64,000 bases of DNA from Verrucomicrobium sp. BvORR034 (GCF_000739635.1 NZ_BATQ01000067.1:1-64000), one strand, 5' to 3'. Positions 53,069 through 62,199 are shown, numbered from the stretch's first letter. The notes: a model not told the origin generated them from the sequence alone. Translations and numbers: made by a program.

Positions 53069-54310
53069 TTAGGTTTGTGGCTCGTTGGCGCATTCGAAAA
53101 ACGGCCAGTTGGCGGTGGGGTGCCCGAGGCTTTCCTGCTCAAAACGGCCTTTTCGGCCAGAGGATCGCAGCGCCGTTAGGCTTTTCCGGACATCCGCGAG
53201 TTGCGGACTCACAAGCAATCGCTCAAGCAGGCGAATCTCTTGAGACGTGAGGCATGGTGAATCTTCGTCTTCGCGAAAATTCATGTGCAAAGGCTGAATG
53301 GGCCGGGCGATGCGTGTTCTCAGGTCCCTGAGGATGTCAAATCCAGCAGGGTCGGTATCGCCAAAGTGCCAGAATTCCAATTCAGCAGGCAGCCGTTCAT
53401 AGAGGCGCAACACACCAGAACCCGGGTAGCTGGTGTGAATCAGCAGCACGCCGCTCTGAAGGCGGGCGAGGCCGTGGAAGGTGGTTTCATTCTCCACACT
53501 GAGGCAGCGGGTGGCGCTGGTCGCCAACGTGATGGCGTTTTCTATGTCTGCAGCAGAGATGCGGGAAGCTTCCTTGAGCGGTCCCAGATCCACGACGCCC
53601 GCTGTCGTATGAATCTGAAGGGGGCCGTGAAGCAGTACGGATCGCGGCGTCTCCATCAGGCCCATGTCGGCCAGACTCGAGCATTGTCCTCCGGTGATCT
53701 GGTCCAAGGCCTGGCCAAGGCGGGGGGCCATTCTTTCTAGTTGCTTGGAATCACCACAGAGCGTGCAGCTCGCCACTCGCACAAGCGTCGGGGTTTGCCA
53801 GTTCAGCACGCCCTTCAAGATCATCAGCAATTCCGCAGCGGTATCCTGGTTGTTGAACGCGAAGGGCGCGATCGACTGTCCCTGGTGAGCGGCGCTTGCC
53901 AGCCTGGTGCACCATCGGTCCCATCTTTCTTGCCATAGCGCTGGCAGGTCGGACACGTCTTTAGCCGCATGGTGAAAAAAGGCAGCCCATTGGGCACGAA
54001 GAGCCGTGGGGGTTGGCTGCCCGAGCACTTCAAAGAGCCAGCTTTCGCCTCCGTCAGCCAGCAGACGAACCTGCCAGATGATGGAGGGATCACGTGGATG
54101 GCGCTCCAGAACCAGTTTGCTGCCTGGCAGTCCAGAAGCGGCGTTCAGTTCCTTTTCTGCCTGGACTCGGGAATCTCCGTCGGTGCAGCCAGCCAGTTTT
54201 AACAGATCGGGGTAGTCCACCAAAAAATCCCGTACTCCGGTCCCTGTGCGCCCCTGCTTGGAGGCGTGATAGCGCCTCGCAAGAGCTTCAAGAACGGGAA
54301 AGGAGGGCAT
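53069..54310 (-). CDS. JetD-like (DUF2220) TOPRIM-domain protein, without JetABC
   Basis: 413 aa from ATG 54310; the frame extends further upstream without natural sequence. The N-terminal region (about 1-120) is a probable winged-helix part (VLEALARRYHASKQGRTGTG). The C-terminal part matches the TOPRIM/DUF2220 module of Wadjet JetD: RCLSVENETTFHGLARLQSG (Glu at about residue 273), VLLIHTSYPGSGVLRLYERL, and LEFWHFGDTDPAGFDILRDL (DxD at about 318-320). In Wadjet systems JetD is the nuclease that cleaves plasmid DNA trapped by the JetABC SMC complex. No jetA, jetB or jetC lies nearby. It may be a housekeeping TOPRIM protein, a remnant, or a stand-alone defence nuclease. Confidence 0.72.
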   Translation of the reverse strand: MPSFPVLEALARRYHASKQGRTGTGVRDFLVDYPDLLKLAGCTDGDSRVQAEKELNAASGLPGSKLVLERHPRDPSIIWQVRLLADGGESWLFEVLGQPTPTALRAQWAAFFHHAAKDVSDLPALWQERWDRWCTRLASAAHQGQSIAPFAFNNQDTAAELLMILKGVLNWQTPTLVRVASCTLCGDSKQLERMAPRLGQALDQITGGQCSSLADMGLMETPRSVLLHGPLQIHTTAGVVDLGPLKEASRISAADIENAITLATSATRCLSVENETTFHGLARLQSGVLLIHTSYPGSGVLRLYERLPAELEFWHFGDTDPAGFDILRDLRTRIARPIQPLHMNFREDEDSPCLTSQEIRLLERLLVSPQLADVRKSLTALRSSGRKGRFEQESLGHPTANWPFFECANEPQT

Positions 54311-54465
54311 GGAATGGGGTCGCAAGTTAGAAGAGGGAGGGAGGCGGGTCGAGCGGGGATTTCGAATTAAGGTTGTTTCCTGCATGCGAGACAGGCCAGC
54401 GTCCGGCCAGCGTCCGGCCCGTTTGCACCTCGACGTTGGGGAGGCGGCAGGGTAAAATGGGCCAC

Positions 54466-54990
54466 ATGAAAGCCCTCCTCCTGTCATTGTCGATCCTCCT
54501 GGCTATCGTGTGCTCCCGGGTTCAGGCCACCACGCTGGGTCTTGGAACCCTCAAGCTGCCCGTGTACCTTCACGGCTCGGACAGCGACACCTACCTCCAG
54601 GTCATCGATGTGCCTTTTGTCGCTGGAGGTGCTTCACCTGAGTGGTGGGTGCATGCACTAGGGCTCCCCTTTGTGCCGCCTTCAGACCAGTTTTGGCGGG
54701 AGAAAGGCGATGTGAACATGGTCTCACGGTACGGCCTCTCCATTACCTGCCACGTAGGCAATTTCGATGAGGATTTCGTGGTGACCATTGATGCTGCGAA
54801 GGCAAAAGTCCCCGAGGGCTATCCGTTCACCATCGAGCAGGTGGTGGACTCGGCCGCCACGTGTGTGCGGCTCATGTATCCCGACCGTCCCAAAACCGAA
54901 GGGAGGCTGGTTATCAAGATCATTCCTGCGCCGGCCAACCCAGAGTCACCCGCCAAGACGGCGGTACCAGCATCAGAGCAAGCCAGGTGA
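54466..54990 (+). CDS. exported protein of unknown function
   Basis: 174 aa from ATG 54466 (ATG 54457 also in frame; the second gives a cleaner signal peptide, MKALLLSLSILLAIVCSRVQA|TT). Mature part: TLKLPVYLHGSDSDTYLQV, GGASPEWWVHALGLPFVPP, a central beta region (YGLSITCHVGNFDEDFVV), and a conserved-looking VVDSAATCVRLMYPDRPKTE. Two cysteines may pair. Divergent from the JetD-like gene and followed 43 bases later by another small exported protein gene. Function unknown. Confidence 0.7.
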   Translation: MKALLLSLSILLAIVCSRVQATTLGLGTLKLPVYLHGSDSDTYLQVIDVPFVAGGASPEWWVHALGLPFVPPSDQFWREKGDVNMVSRYGLSITCHVGNFDEDFVVTIDAAKAKVPEGYPFTIEQVVDSAATCVRLMYPDRPKTEGRLVIKIIPAPANPESPAKTAVPASEQAR

Positions 54991-55033
54991 TGATGGGTGA
55001 ACATGACTGGAGGGACTGGCGTCTGTGTCACCT

Positions 55034-55627
55034 ATGAAAATACTCCTGGCGGATACAGCGTCAGTTCTTCGTCGTGCTGCGCTCGCGATTTTGATTTGCG
55101 GAGGCATGGCATGGAGTATGGCCATGGGGGAGGGCGCAGAGGCTCCGGTGGTGCAGCCAAAGGTCATGCTCAAGGTGGTCGGTGCTCTGGAAAGTTCCGG
55201 GGTGGATGAACTGACCTCAGGTGAGCACCAGGAAGGTGGTGTCCGCACAACGTATCATCTGAAGGAGGCCAGATATCTGGGTACCTTGAGCTGGAAGGAC
55301 GAGACGGTCGTGCTCGTGACGGCATTCTACATCCGCTCTCGAAATCATGGAAGCGATGTGCCGCCGGCCAGAGGGCACTTTTCCCTAGTTTGCCTGGATG
55401 CTGCCGCCAGCAAAGTAGTTGCCTATACTCGGCAGGAGCTCGCGGATTACCAACTCGATGGCGAGGTCTTGAAGCTGGACAGTGCGACCATCATCGACTT
55501 TGGCAACCATGATGAGCTCACGCGGTATCGCGGCTATCTGGTGGACGGCGCCTTGTTGCCCTACCCATTTAAAGATCGGATCACAGAGGCGGATTGGGAG
55601 TCTGGCGCATTCAAGAAACGGCCGTAG
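55034..55627 (+). CDS. exported protein of unknown function
   Basis: 197 aa from ATG 55034. N-terminal hydrophobic segment (AALAILICGGMAWSMAMG) and a soluble domain with VMLKVVGALESSGVDELTSG, YHLKEARYLGTLSWKDETVV, VVAYTRQELADY and YRGYLVDGALLPYPFKD. No motif I recognise. Likely co-transcribed with the preceding gene. Converges on the lipoprotein gene with an eight-base gap. Confidence 0.65.
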   Translation: MKILLADTASVLRRAALAILICGGMAWSMAMGEGAEAPVVQPKVMLKVVGALESSGVDELTSGEHQEGGVRTTYHLKEARYLGTLSWKDETVVLVTAFYIRSRNHGSDVPPARGHFSLVCLDAAASKVVAYTRQELADYQLDGEVLKLDSATIIDFGNHDELTRYRGYLVDGALLPYPFKDRITEADWESGAFKKRP

Positions 55628-55635
55628 CTGGCCGA

Positions 55636-56118
55636 TCAAGGCAGTTCCAGCGCAGCTTGCTTGCCATTGACCGTGATGACGGCGGTGCCGGGAGGCAGAC
55701 CTGCGAGATCGACTTCCACCGTGCGCTCAAAGGGGATGATGGCCAAGGTGGCCATGGCATCGCGAGGTCTGGAAGTGATCACCGTGATGAACACTCCTCC
55801 AGAGATGCGCTGCTGCTTGACCTCGTGCAGGCTGGTGGCTCCATCGTGTAGCAGGCCGGAAACAGTCACCGTGGCCTGGCGGGTCTGGCCGGGAGCGAGG
55901 GTGGCGGCGACGGACTCAACGTCGGCCATTTTGTAGATGAACCGGGCATCCGTGGGAGTGGGGGGCGCAGGGGCCGAGACTGGCGGAGAGTTCGTGGTTT
56001 GGTCACCCTCCTTCTTCTGAGCCAGATTCTGGCAGGAAAGCAGGGCAGTGGTGGCGAGGAGAAGGCCAGCCTTTGGGAGGGCCGACAGGAAACGGGAAGG
56101 GCGGGGGGCTCCGGTCAT
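55636..56118 (-). CDS. predicted lipoprotein
   Basis: 160 aa from ATG 56118. The leader LSALPKAGLLLATTALLSCQN has a lipobox (ALLSC), so it should be lipidated. A Pro/Thr linker is followed by a beta-rich domain with YKMADVESVAATLAPGQTRQATVTVSGLLHDG and VEVDLAGLPPGTAVITVNGK. Function unknown. It is divergent from the pseudokinase gene. Confidence 0.7.
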   Translation of the reverse strand: MTGAPRPSRFLSALPKAGLLLATTALLSCQNLAQKKEGDQTTNSPPVSAPAPPTPTDARFIYKMADVESVAATLAPGQTRQATVTVSGLLHDGATSLHEVKQQRISGGVFITVITSRPRDAMATLAIIPFERTVEVDLAGLPPGTAVITVNGKQAALELP

Positions 56119-56355
56119 GGCTGGGTGCGGATATCCATTCAATACCAATACGGGATGAAGGTTGTCCAACCTTTGCGCGCTTTTGTGCGAGGCGTGCCGT
56201 TTTCGGGAGAGAATTTTTCGTAACAAGGTGCTTGCGGACGCGAATGTGCGTGGCAGTAGGCCAGCAAGATGGTACATTAAGTGCCTCGAAATTCAGGAAA
56301 TCACAAGCGGCACCCCCGGCGCAAACGCGGATCTGGAAGGGGATCGTGATCGGTC
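56119..56355. other. intergenic region between lipoprotein and pseudokinase genes
   Basis: 237 bases, divergent promoters expected. No ORF or repeat that I can support. Confidence 0.35.
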
Positions 56356-58266
56356 ATGCGGCACATTGGAAGTTTCAAACACTACGAACTGGCGATGAGC
56401 GCGGGGGAGGCCCCCATGCCTTTGTTTAGGGCGTCGTGCGAGGATGTGTACCTGGCGGTGGACCGGCGGCACCGCCAGCTCGTAGAGGTGCATCTTGTTG
56501 CTGAAACCGCACCTGAGTTCCAGATTTACCTCCCAGCGGGGAGTGAGCAGGGCGGGGACCCCGTGCTGGATTCGGGTGAGGCTCAAGGCACTGCTTTTTA
56601 TGTCACCGCCTTCCGCGATGGCGAACTGCTGGAGCACTATATTTCCCGTCGCGGGGCTCTCATTGCCCCCACGGCCTTCAGTCTCGTCCTGCATCTCCTG
56701 GACGAACTTCTGGAACTGGAAAAAGTGCGCGGGAACTTACAAGGGGTGAGCCTGGAGCGGGTATTGGTCTGTCTGGAGGATGACAGCTTGTTGCGGCTGC
56801 GCATTCTGGACTATGGCCACTGTCGCTCGTCAGGGGGCAATCCGCCCGATGAAATGGCCCGCCAGGTGCGTGAGGTTTCCCTGGTGCTGAGCCGTCTGCT
56901 CACCGGACCACTGCGAGCTGGCATTCATCCAGATCGAGTGGCCGTACTGAATACTCTGCCGGGTCGGTTGCGGAACAGTCTGCGGGCCTGCCTGGGGGTG
57001 CCGGGCGAGGTGCCAGCGACGCTGGAAGCCCTCCGTGCCCAAGTGCTGGAGTCCTTCCTGGCGCAGAGTCGTGATCTTCATGGCAAGGACACCCGCCGGC
57101 ATGTCGTGGCGCTGGAGAGCATGGTGCCGCATTCCTCGCTGAGGGATTTGTTGTTTCCTAATCCCCCCAACATGGAGGTGCTGGCCAGGCGGTATCAACT
57201 GGAGGATGTGGGAGGCGAGCGACATCCCTTTTCGCTTCCAGTGACGGAGATTCCATCCGGTAGGAAGCTGACCGTGCAGCTGCTGCCACCTCCAGGAGTG
57301 ATGACGGTGCTCAACCCTTCATGCCTCGCTCCGCAGCTGGGGGACCTGCAGACGGATGCGCACCCCAACATCATGCGATGCGCAGGGGCCTGGGAGGGGG
57401 GGAGTCTTGCCTTTCTGTTGGAAGAGCGCGCTCATGACCTGCCGCTGCTGAATGTGTTGCGAGAGCGGGGCTGCCTGAAGCCAGTAGAAGTACGCCTGGT
57501 GCTGGCCCAGGTGAAACAGGCGATCGAACAGTCCTTGTCCGTCGGGCTGCACGGTCTGGATCTGCGTCCTGGCAATTTGGTTCTGAGAGTGACGGCCAGA
57601 GTCTCTGATCGGGAGGTGGAGAAGCTGGCTCACCGCCACCTCGATGCCTGGCCCAGCTTCCTTGTCCTTGCCCGGCCTCACGCGACCCTGCGTTGCCTGA
57701 TGGAGCCCCCCTTGGAGCGTCAGCCATCGGATGCGGGCGAGGAGGCTGACAGCACCCGGGAATTTGCCGCTCTGGCGGTTGCGTTGTTTGACGGCGCCCG
57801 AAGCATTTCAAACCAGCCAATCAAGGAGCGTGACGCGTGGTCCGTAGAACTGAAGGAACTGGTCTGCGGCCTGCAGAAGGCGCTCACGGGGGCAGCAACG
57901 CTGCCCACCCCGGCTGAAATCGTGAGCCGGGTGGAGAGCCTCGTGCCACTGCCTGCCTTTGCCGAAGGCGATGATGATTTCTCCGGGGATCCGCATGGTG
58001 CCATGCATCGGACTGACCCACGCGCGGCGCTGAGGGAGCGCCTGCGGGGCCAGCATCCGGTGGACGAGCCCATGGAAAGCATGGGCTCCGTCTCCGACTT
58101 TGATGAAGACTTTGCCTTGCCTGAGCCCGACCCGACGGAGTCGGATGAGGCATCTCGCGAACCAGGCCGGGGTTCAGGGAAATCCTCGTTCACGGACTTT
58201 GGCAAAAAGTCGTTCCTGAAGGGTTTGTGGACCTTGGTTTCACTTGTGGGTGTCTCCTGGTGGTAA
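56356..58266 (+). CDS. tandem pseudokinase-like protein with C-terminal membrane anchor
   Basis: 636 aa. Two kinase-like modules. Module 1 (about 1-210): YLAVDRRHRQLVEVHLVAE where the beta-3 Lys is missing, an Asp-Tyr-Gly in place of Asp-Phe-Gly (RILDYGHCR, about residue 150), no HRD loop. Module 2 (about 280-480): TDAHPNIMRCAGAWEGGSLAFLLEER and an HRD-like loop GLHGLDLRPGNLVL (about 397-410), but the DFG segment reads VLARPH. An acidic, Asp/Glu/Ser/Pro-rich stretch (about 560-620) leads to a C-terminal helix (FLKGLWTLVSLVGVSWW), a tail anchor. Predicted catalytically dead and acting as a scaffold or sensor; this is inference. A TPR gene follows. Confidence 0.7.
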   Translation: MRHIGSFKHYELAMSAGEAPMPLFRASCEDVYLAVDRRHRQLVEVHLVAETAPEFQIYLPAGSEQGGDPVLDSGEAQGTAFYVTAFRDGELLEHYISRRGALIAPTAFSLVLHLLDELLELEKVRGNLQGVSLERVLVCLEDDSLLRLRILDYGHCRSSGGNPPDEMARQVREVSLVLSRLLTGPLRAGIHPDRVAVLNTLPGRLRNSLRACLGVPGEVPATLEALRAQVLESFLAQSRDLHGKDTRRHVVALESMVPHSSLRDLLFPNPPNMEVLARRYQLEDVGGERHPFSLPVTEIPSGRKLTVQLLPPPGVMTVLNPSCLAPQLGDLQTDAHPNIMRCAGAWEGGSLAFLLEERAHDLPLLNVLRERGCLKPVEVRLVLAQVKQAIEQSLSVGLHGLDLRPGNLVLRVTARVSDREVEKLAHRHLDAWPSFLVLARPHATLRCLMEPPLERQPSDAGEEADSTREFAALAVALFDGARSISNQPIKERDAWSVELKELVCGLQKALTGAATLPTPAEIVSRVESLVPLPAFAEGDDDFSGDPHGAMHRTDPRAALRERLRGQHPVDEPMESMGSVSDFDEDFALPEPDPTESDEASREPGRGSGKSSFTDFGKKSFLKGLWTLVSLVGVSWW

Positions 58267-58359
58267 GCTGCGGTTGCGACGGTCGGAGATTGATGGAAGG
58301 ATGGCGACTCTTCCCTTCGTGGGAGTCAACGCCCCCTCCCAAGCCCCGACAGATCAGCA

Positions 58360-59229
58360 TTGCACCCTCAGAGCCCAGAGTTTGAGCAGGAGTTTGCCTT
58401 CCAGAATGAACTGGTGGAGGAATTGCGCCCCAAGGCTTACCGCGACCCGTCGCGCATGGGGCAGTTGATGGTCGAGGTGCATGTGCTGGCTGAGCTTTGG
58501 TTGTGCAAGGGGGCCTTTCATCAGGCGGAAGCGCTGTACCGTCGCATATTATACCGCTTGCTGGATGCTCCTGTCATGGACGGGGAACTGATCTTGGGGA
58601 TCAGCTCGCTCCTGGCAGAGCTTCAGGTGAGATGGGGTGAACCCCAGGGGGGCAGGGAGCTGTATGAAAAGGCGGCTGAACTGGCGGCCAGACTTGGAAT
58701 CTCCTCCTCACCGACGCTCTCTCTTCTCATGAACAATCTCGGCCACATCTGCAAAGGCCAGGGAGACTTTGAGAAAGCGGCCTTCTGCTACGAGGAGGCC
58801 TTGGCAGGGTATGTCACCCATCGTGGAGCCGTTTCCGCAGAAGTGGCAAATGTCTCAGACAACGTGGGCGCATTGAACTACCGCATGATGCGGCTGGAAG
58901 AGTCGTTGGAGATGCACCAGAAGGCCCATGTCATTCGCGTGGAACTCGGTACAACCGAGGATGAAGCGGCAGCTGCCTATGCCCGCACGTGCCGGCTGAT
59001 GGTGCTCAGTCATCGCTCTCTGGGTCAGTTTCAGGAGGCGGGAGCACTGGCGCAGGAAGCTGAGGAAATCACCACCAAGCTGGGGCCGCTGCCTCCGCCG
59101 TCACGCGGACTCCACGCCGCGCTCGCGGTGGATGACTCAGTGCAGACCATCTCGCAGGCTGTTCCCAGCACGCTGGCGCATGACAGCCATGATCTCCGCA
59201 AGGATGCTGACGGCGATCTCCATGGGTGA
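58360..59229 (+). CDS. TPR-repeat protein
   Basis: 289 aa from TTG 58360 (MHPQSPEFEQEFAFQ); no ATG precedes in frame and the first downstream ATG (residue 33) would delete the first helix. Tetratricopeptide helices: MVEVHVLAELWLCKGAFHQA, EALYRRILYRLL, GRELYEKAAELAARLGI, NNLGHICKGQGDFEKAAFCYEEAL, and DNVGALNYRMMRLEESLEMHQKAHVIR. Follows the pseudokinase by 93 bases on the same strand and may be its scaffold partner. Its 3' end overlaps the convergent xdhC gene by 93 bases. Confidence 0.75.
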   Translation: MHPQSPEFEQEFAFQNELVEELRPKAYRDPSRMGQLMVEVHVLAELWLCKGAFHQAEALYRRILYRLLDAPVMDGELILGISSLLAELQVRWGEPQGGRELYEKAAELAARLGISSSPTLSLLMNNLGHICKGQGDFEKAAFCYEEALAGYVTHRGAVSAEVANVSDNVGALNYRMMRLEESLEMHQKAHVIRVELGTTEDEAAAAYARTCRLMVLSHRSLGQFQEAGALAQEAEEITTKLGPLPPPSRGLHAALAVDDSVQTISQAVPSTLAHDSHDLRKDADGDLHG

Positions 59230-59940
59230 ATCGGCATGGATGTCCAGGCCCACTGGGGCATGAACCGCGGCCAGAGCCTCTGGGGCCAATCCTTGGGCTT
59301 GCAGTTCCTCAAAGACGGCCCGCACTTTTTTCTTGCTGCCCATCATGCCCAGATAACCGGCGCCGGGATGCACCAGCAGGGCCGCCAGGGCGTCGCGGTC
59401 CTGGTGAAAATTCCGCGCCACCAGAACCGCAGCATCATTTTTTCTCCATGCTCGTGAGGCGATGTATCCTGCGGCGCATCCCTCATGCAGTACATTCGCC
59501 GCTCCGTCCTGCAGGAGGTCCGGCCGGTCATCCACCAGAGTGACGTGCCAGCCGCAGTCCATGGCCAGCCGGGCGAGCGCCTGGCCGCAATGTCCTCCGC
59601 CAAAGATGTGCAGCCACTCGCCCAGCGCTTGGGGTTCTAGGAAGATGGTTGCTTCGCCCCCGCAGATGGCACCGAAGGAGTCCGGGCTGGCTTCGTGAAG
59701 CGGGTAGGTTTTCAACACGGGCTGGCCGTCTGCCAGGGTGCTGAGGGCATCGGCAATGACCAGCGCCTCCATCTTGCCTCCACCGATGGAGCCTAGGATG
59801 CGTCCATCCTCGAAGATCAATGCCTTTGCCCCTTTTTCCCGTGGGACAGAGCCCCGGACGGCGGCCACGGTGGCAACCACGCAGGGTTCCCGTCGCGCAC
59901 GGGCGGCGAGGAGTTCTCGGAGCAGGCCGTCAGTGGTCAT
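59137..59940 (-). CDS. xdhC: XdhC-family xanthine dehydrogenase maturation factor
   Basis: 267 aa from ATG 59940. XdhC N-terminal motif VVATVAAVRGSVPREKGAKA and GSIGGGKMEALVI, then Rossmann domain LHIFGGGHCGQALARLAMDC, HVTLVDDRP, and C-terminal LGMMGSKKKVRAVFEEL with HAPVGLDIHADSPMEIAVSI. XdhC inserts sulfurated molybdenum cofactor into xanthine dehydrogenase. It is the last gene of the urate operon (20 bases after the uricase stop), but no xdhA/B genes are here. Confidence 0.93.
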   Translation of the reverse strand: MTTDGLLRELLAARARREPCVVATVAAVRGSVPREKGAKALIFEDGRILGSIGGGKMEALVIADALSTLADGQPVLKTYPLHEASPDSFGAICGGEATIFLEPQALGEWLHIFGGGHCGQALARLAMDCGWHVTLVDDRPDLLQDGAANVLHEGCAAGYIASRAWRKNDAAVLVARNFHQDRDALAALLVHPGAGYLGMMGSKKKVRAVFEELQAQGLAPEALAAVHAPVGLDIHADSPMEIAVSILAEIMAVMRQRAGNSLRDGLH

Positions 59941-59960
59941 GGTGGAGGCGCAATCAGGCG

Positions 59961-60800
59961 TCAATTGCGGGAAAGGGTCGCCTCGATCTGACCGTGCGGT
60001 TCCTCGGAGGGCAGCATCAGCACGTTCGTGTTGTCGATGCCGAACGCCCGCAGATTCTGGGTAAAGTAGTGGAGGTTGGGCAGGGTGAGGGTGATTTCCT
60101 GAATCTCGGGGCAGGCGTCAAAGGCGGCCGCCGCCATTTCCCAGAGGGTGGCCTGGACAGAGGGGCTGTGATTCTGGGCAAACGGCACGACCACGGCCTT
60201 CAGGAAGGCGTCTGTGGTGGCCTGATAGCTGGCAGGTACGGCGTTCCAGGTCCAGCGGGCCTTCAGTGTGGTCGCCAGCAAGCGGTCTTCCGTGGGGGGC
60301 AGCGTGGTGTGCTCACAGGTGGCAAAGCCGCTGAAGCCGGATCCGGTGGTTTTCAGCAGGGTAAAGTCCTGGACGCCTGACTCCAGAGACGTGGAGGTGC
60401 GGGTCTGCACGAGTTTCACCAGCGGTGTGGCGCGCTGGGTTTGGGCAAAGCTGTGGGGATGGGGCACTCCGCCCACCACCAGCCGATTCCAGGAACGTTC
60501 CTCAAGCTCCACCACTACCTTGGTGACCTGGGCATAGCGGTTCAGGAAATGATCTCCCACCACCTGTGCAAAGGGCTCGTTGTCCTCCCCCAGGTGATGG
60601 TAGGCGAGGACGTTGATCGCGTTCTTCATCGAGTCCGTCGGCACGATGCAGGAGTTGTCCCCGGACTGGTAACTGGCGGCGAACTCGCCCTCCAGCGCGA
60701 TGCGCACGGTGAGCTCTTTGACGGAATGCACGGGGCCGTCACGGAGGACCTTGCAGAGGCGCACCCGGGCTTTGCCGTAGTTTTGCGAGACAAGTTTCAT
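59961..60800 (-). CDS. urate oxidase (uricase)
   Basis: 279 aa from ATG 60800 (MKLVSQNYGKARVRLCKVLR). Uricase signatures: VRIALEGEF, SCIVPTDSMKNAINVLAYHH (with the catalytic Thr in PTDSMKN), FAQVVGDHFLNRYAQVT, and C-terminal PNLHYFTQNL. It oxidises urate to 5-hydroxyisourate. The ATG overlaps the puuE stop (ATGA-type overlap at 60797-60800), indicating translational coupling. Confidence 0.95.
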   Translation of the reverse strand: MKLVSQNYGKARVRLCKVLRDGPVHSVKELTVRIALEGEFAASYQSGDNSCIVPTDSMKNAINVLAYHHLGEDNEPFAQVVGDHFLNRYAQVTKVVVELEERSWNRLVVGGVPHPHSFAQTQRATPLVKLVQTRTSTSLESGVQDFTLLKTTGSGFSGFATCEHTTLPPTEDRLLATTLKARWTWNAVPASYQATTDAFLKAVVVPFAQNHSPSVQATLWEMAAAAFDACPEIQEITLTLPNLHYFTQNLRAFGIDNTNVLMLPSEEPHGQIEATLSRN

Positions 60801-61747
60801 GATGGAGCGCCTGAGGTCGTGCTGGAAAAGGGATGATGCTGGTGCCAGTGGCGGGCGATATCGACGCGCCGGGTGATCCACACCCGGTCGTGCTTGGCCA
60901 GGTGATCCAGGAACCGCTGCAAAGCCAGGAACCGGCCTGGACGGCCCAAAAGACGGCAGTGCATGCCGATCGACATCATCTTGGGAAACTCCGCCCCTTC
61001 CTCGTAGAGCACGTCGAAGGTGTCCCGCAGGTAGGTGTAGAAGTGCTCGGCCGTATTGAAGCCCTGCGGCGTGGCAAAGCGCATGTCATTGGCATCGAGC
61101 GTGTACGGCACAATCAGATGCGGCTTGCTTCCTCCAGTGGCAGTTTCCACGGAGGTCCAGAAGGGGAGATCATCGCCGTAGTAGTCGGAATCGTAGAGGA
61201 AGCCACCGTTCTCCACCACCAGCCTGCGGGTGTTGGGGCTGTCCCGTCCGGTGTACCAACCAAGGGGACGGCTGCCGGTGATTTCCTCGATGATCTGCGT
61301 TGCCTCCTCCAGATGGGTGCGCTCCGTGGCCTCATCCACTTGCTGGTAGCTGATCCAGCGGAGGCCGTGGCTGGCGATCTCGTGCTTCTGCTCCATGACG
61401 GCGAGGGCCACTTCAGGGTGACGCTGCAGTGCCATGGCCACGGCAAAAACGGTGAGGGGCAAGTTGCGCTTTTCGAACTCTTTCAGGATGCGCCAGACTC
61501 CGCTGCGGCTGCCGTACTCGTAGATCGACTCCATGCTGAGATGGCGATCGGGAAAGCTGGGCGCGCCGATGATTTCAGAGAGAAAGGTCTCAGAGCCCGG
61601 ATCACCATGCAGCACGCTGTTCTCGCCGCCTTCCTCATAGTTGAGGACGAACTGGACGGCGATGCGGGCCTTGCCTGGCCACGCGGCGTGCACGGGCTGG
61701 CGTCCATAGCCAACCAGGTCGCGCGGGTAGGAGGAATCTGATTTCAT
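60797..61747 (-). CDS. puuE: allantoinase PuuE (polysaccharide deacetylase family)
   Basis: 316 aa from ATG 61747. NodB-fold motifs: RDLVGYGRQPVHAAWPGKAR, VQFVLNYEEGGENSVLHGD, YEYGSRSGVWRIL, HEIASHGLRWISYQQV, GWYTGRDSPNTRRLV, YDSDYYGDDLPFW and MMSIGMHCRLLGRPGR match PuuE. It hydrolyses allantoin to allantoate. Overlaps the uricase start by four bases. Confidence 0.93.
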   Translation of the reverse strand: MKSDSSYPRDLVGYGRQPVHAAWPGKARIAVQFVLNYEEGGENSVLHGDPGSETFLSEIIGAPSFPDRHLSMESIYEYGSRSGVWRILKEFEKRNLPLTVFAVAMALQRHPEVALAVMEQKHEIASHGLRWISYQQVDEATERTHLEEATQIIEEITGSRPLGWYTGRDSPNTRRLVVENGGFLYDSDYYGDDLPFWTSVETATGGSKPHLIVPYTLDANDMRFATPQGFNTAEHFYTYLRDTFDVLYEEGAEFPKMMSIGMHCRLLGRPGRFLALQRFLDHLAKHDRVWITRRVDIARHWHQHHPFSSTTSGAPS

Positions 61748-61822
61748 GGCACCTGCGATTGTGCCTCGGCCCCGTCCAAAGGGCAAGCCGTTGGTTGCGA
61801 TAGACCCGCCAACAACTGTGAT

Positions 61823-62179
61823 TCAACTCCCGCGATAGGTGCTGTACGACCATGGTCCCACCAGCAGGGGCACATGGTAGGCCGCCTGCGGGCTCTCGAC
61901 TCCGAAACGCACGGGCACAAGATCCAGAAAGGGAGGATGGGAGACGGCCACGCCGGAGTCTTTGAAATAATCTCCGGTGTGAAAAAGCAGCTCATACACT
62001 CCGGTGGTGATTTCCTCGGCATCCACCATGCTTTCGTCCAGACGACCGTCGGCGTTCGTGCGGGCGGTGAACAAAGGCTCCCGATACTCTCCGGTCAGGC
62101 GGTGCAGTTCCACCAGCATGCCGGCGGCGGGCTTGCCGTGATAGGTGTCCAGGACGTGTGTGGAAATGCGGCCGGGCAT
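61823..62179 (-). CDS. uraH: 5-hydroxyisourate hydrolase (transthyretin-like)
   Basis: 118 aa. ISTHVLDTYHGKPAAGMLVE carries the catalytic His, FHTGDYFKD the arginine/loop region, and the protein ends YSTYRGS, the diagnostic C-terminal tetrapeptide. It hydrolyses 5-hydroxyisourate to OHCU. Between uraD and puuE on the same strand. Confidence 0.95.
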   Translation of the reverse strand: MPGRISTHVLDTYHGKPAAGMLVELHRLTGEYREPLFTARTNADGRLDESMVDAEEITTGVYELLFHTGDYFKDSGVAVSHPPFLDLVPVRFGVESPQAAYHVPLLVGPWSYSTYRGS

Positions 62180-62199
62180 GGAGAAACGTGTGCTTGGGG

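Noticed and set aside
53069-54310. A full Wadjet (JetABCD) defence system
   Set aside because: Only the D-like protein is present; neighbours are respiratory and small exported protein genes.
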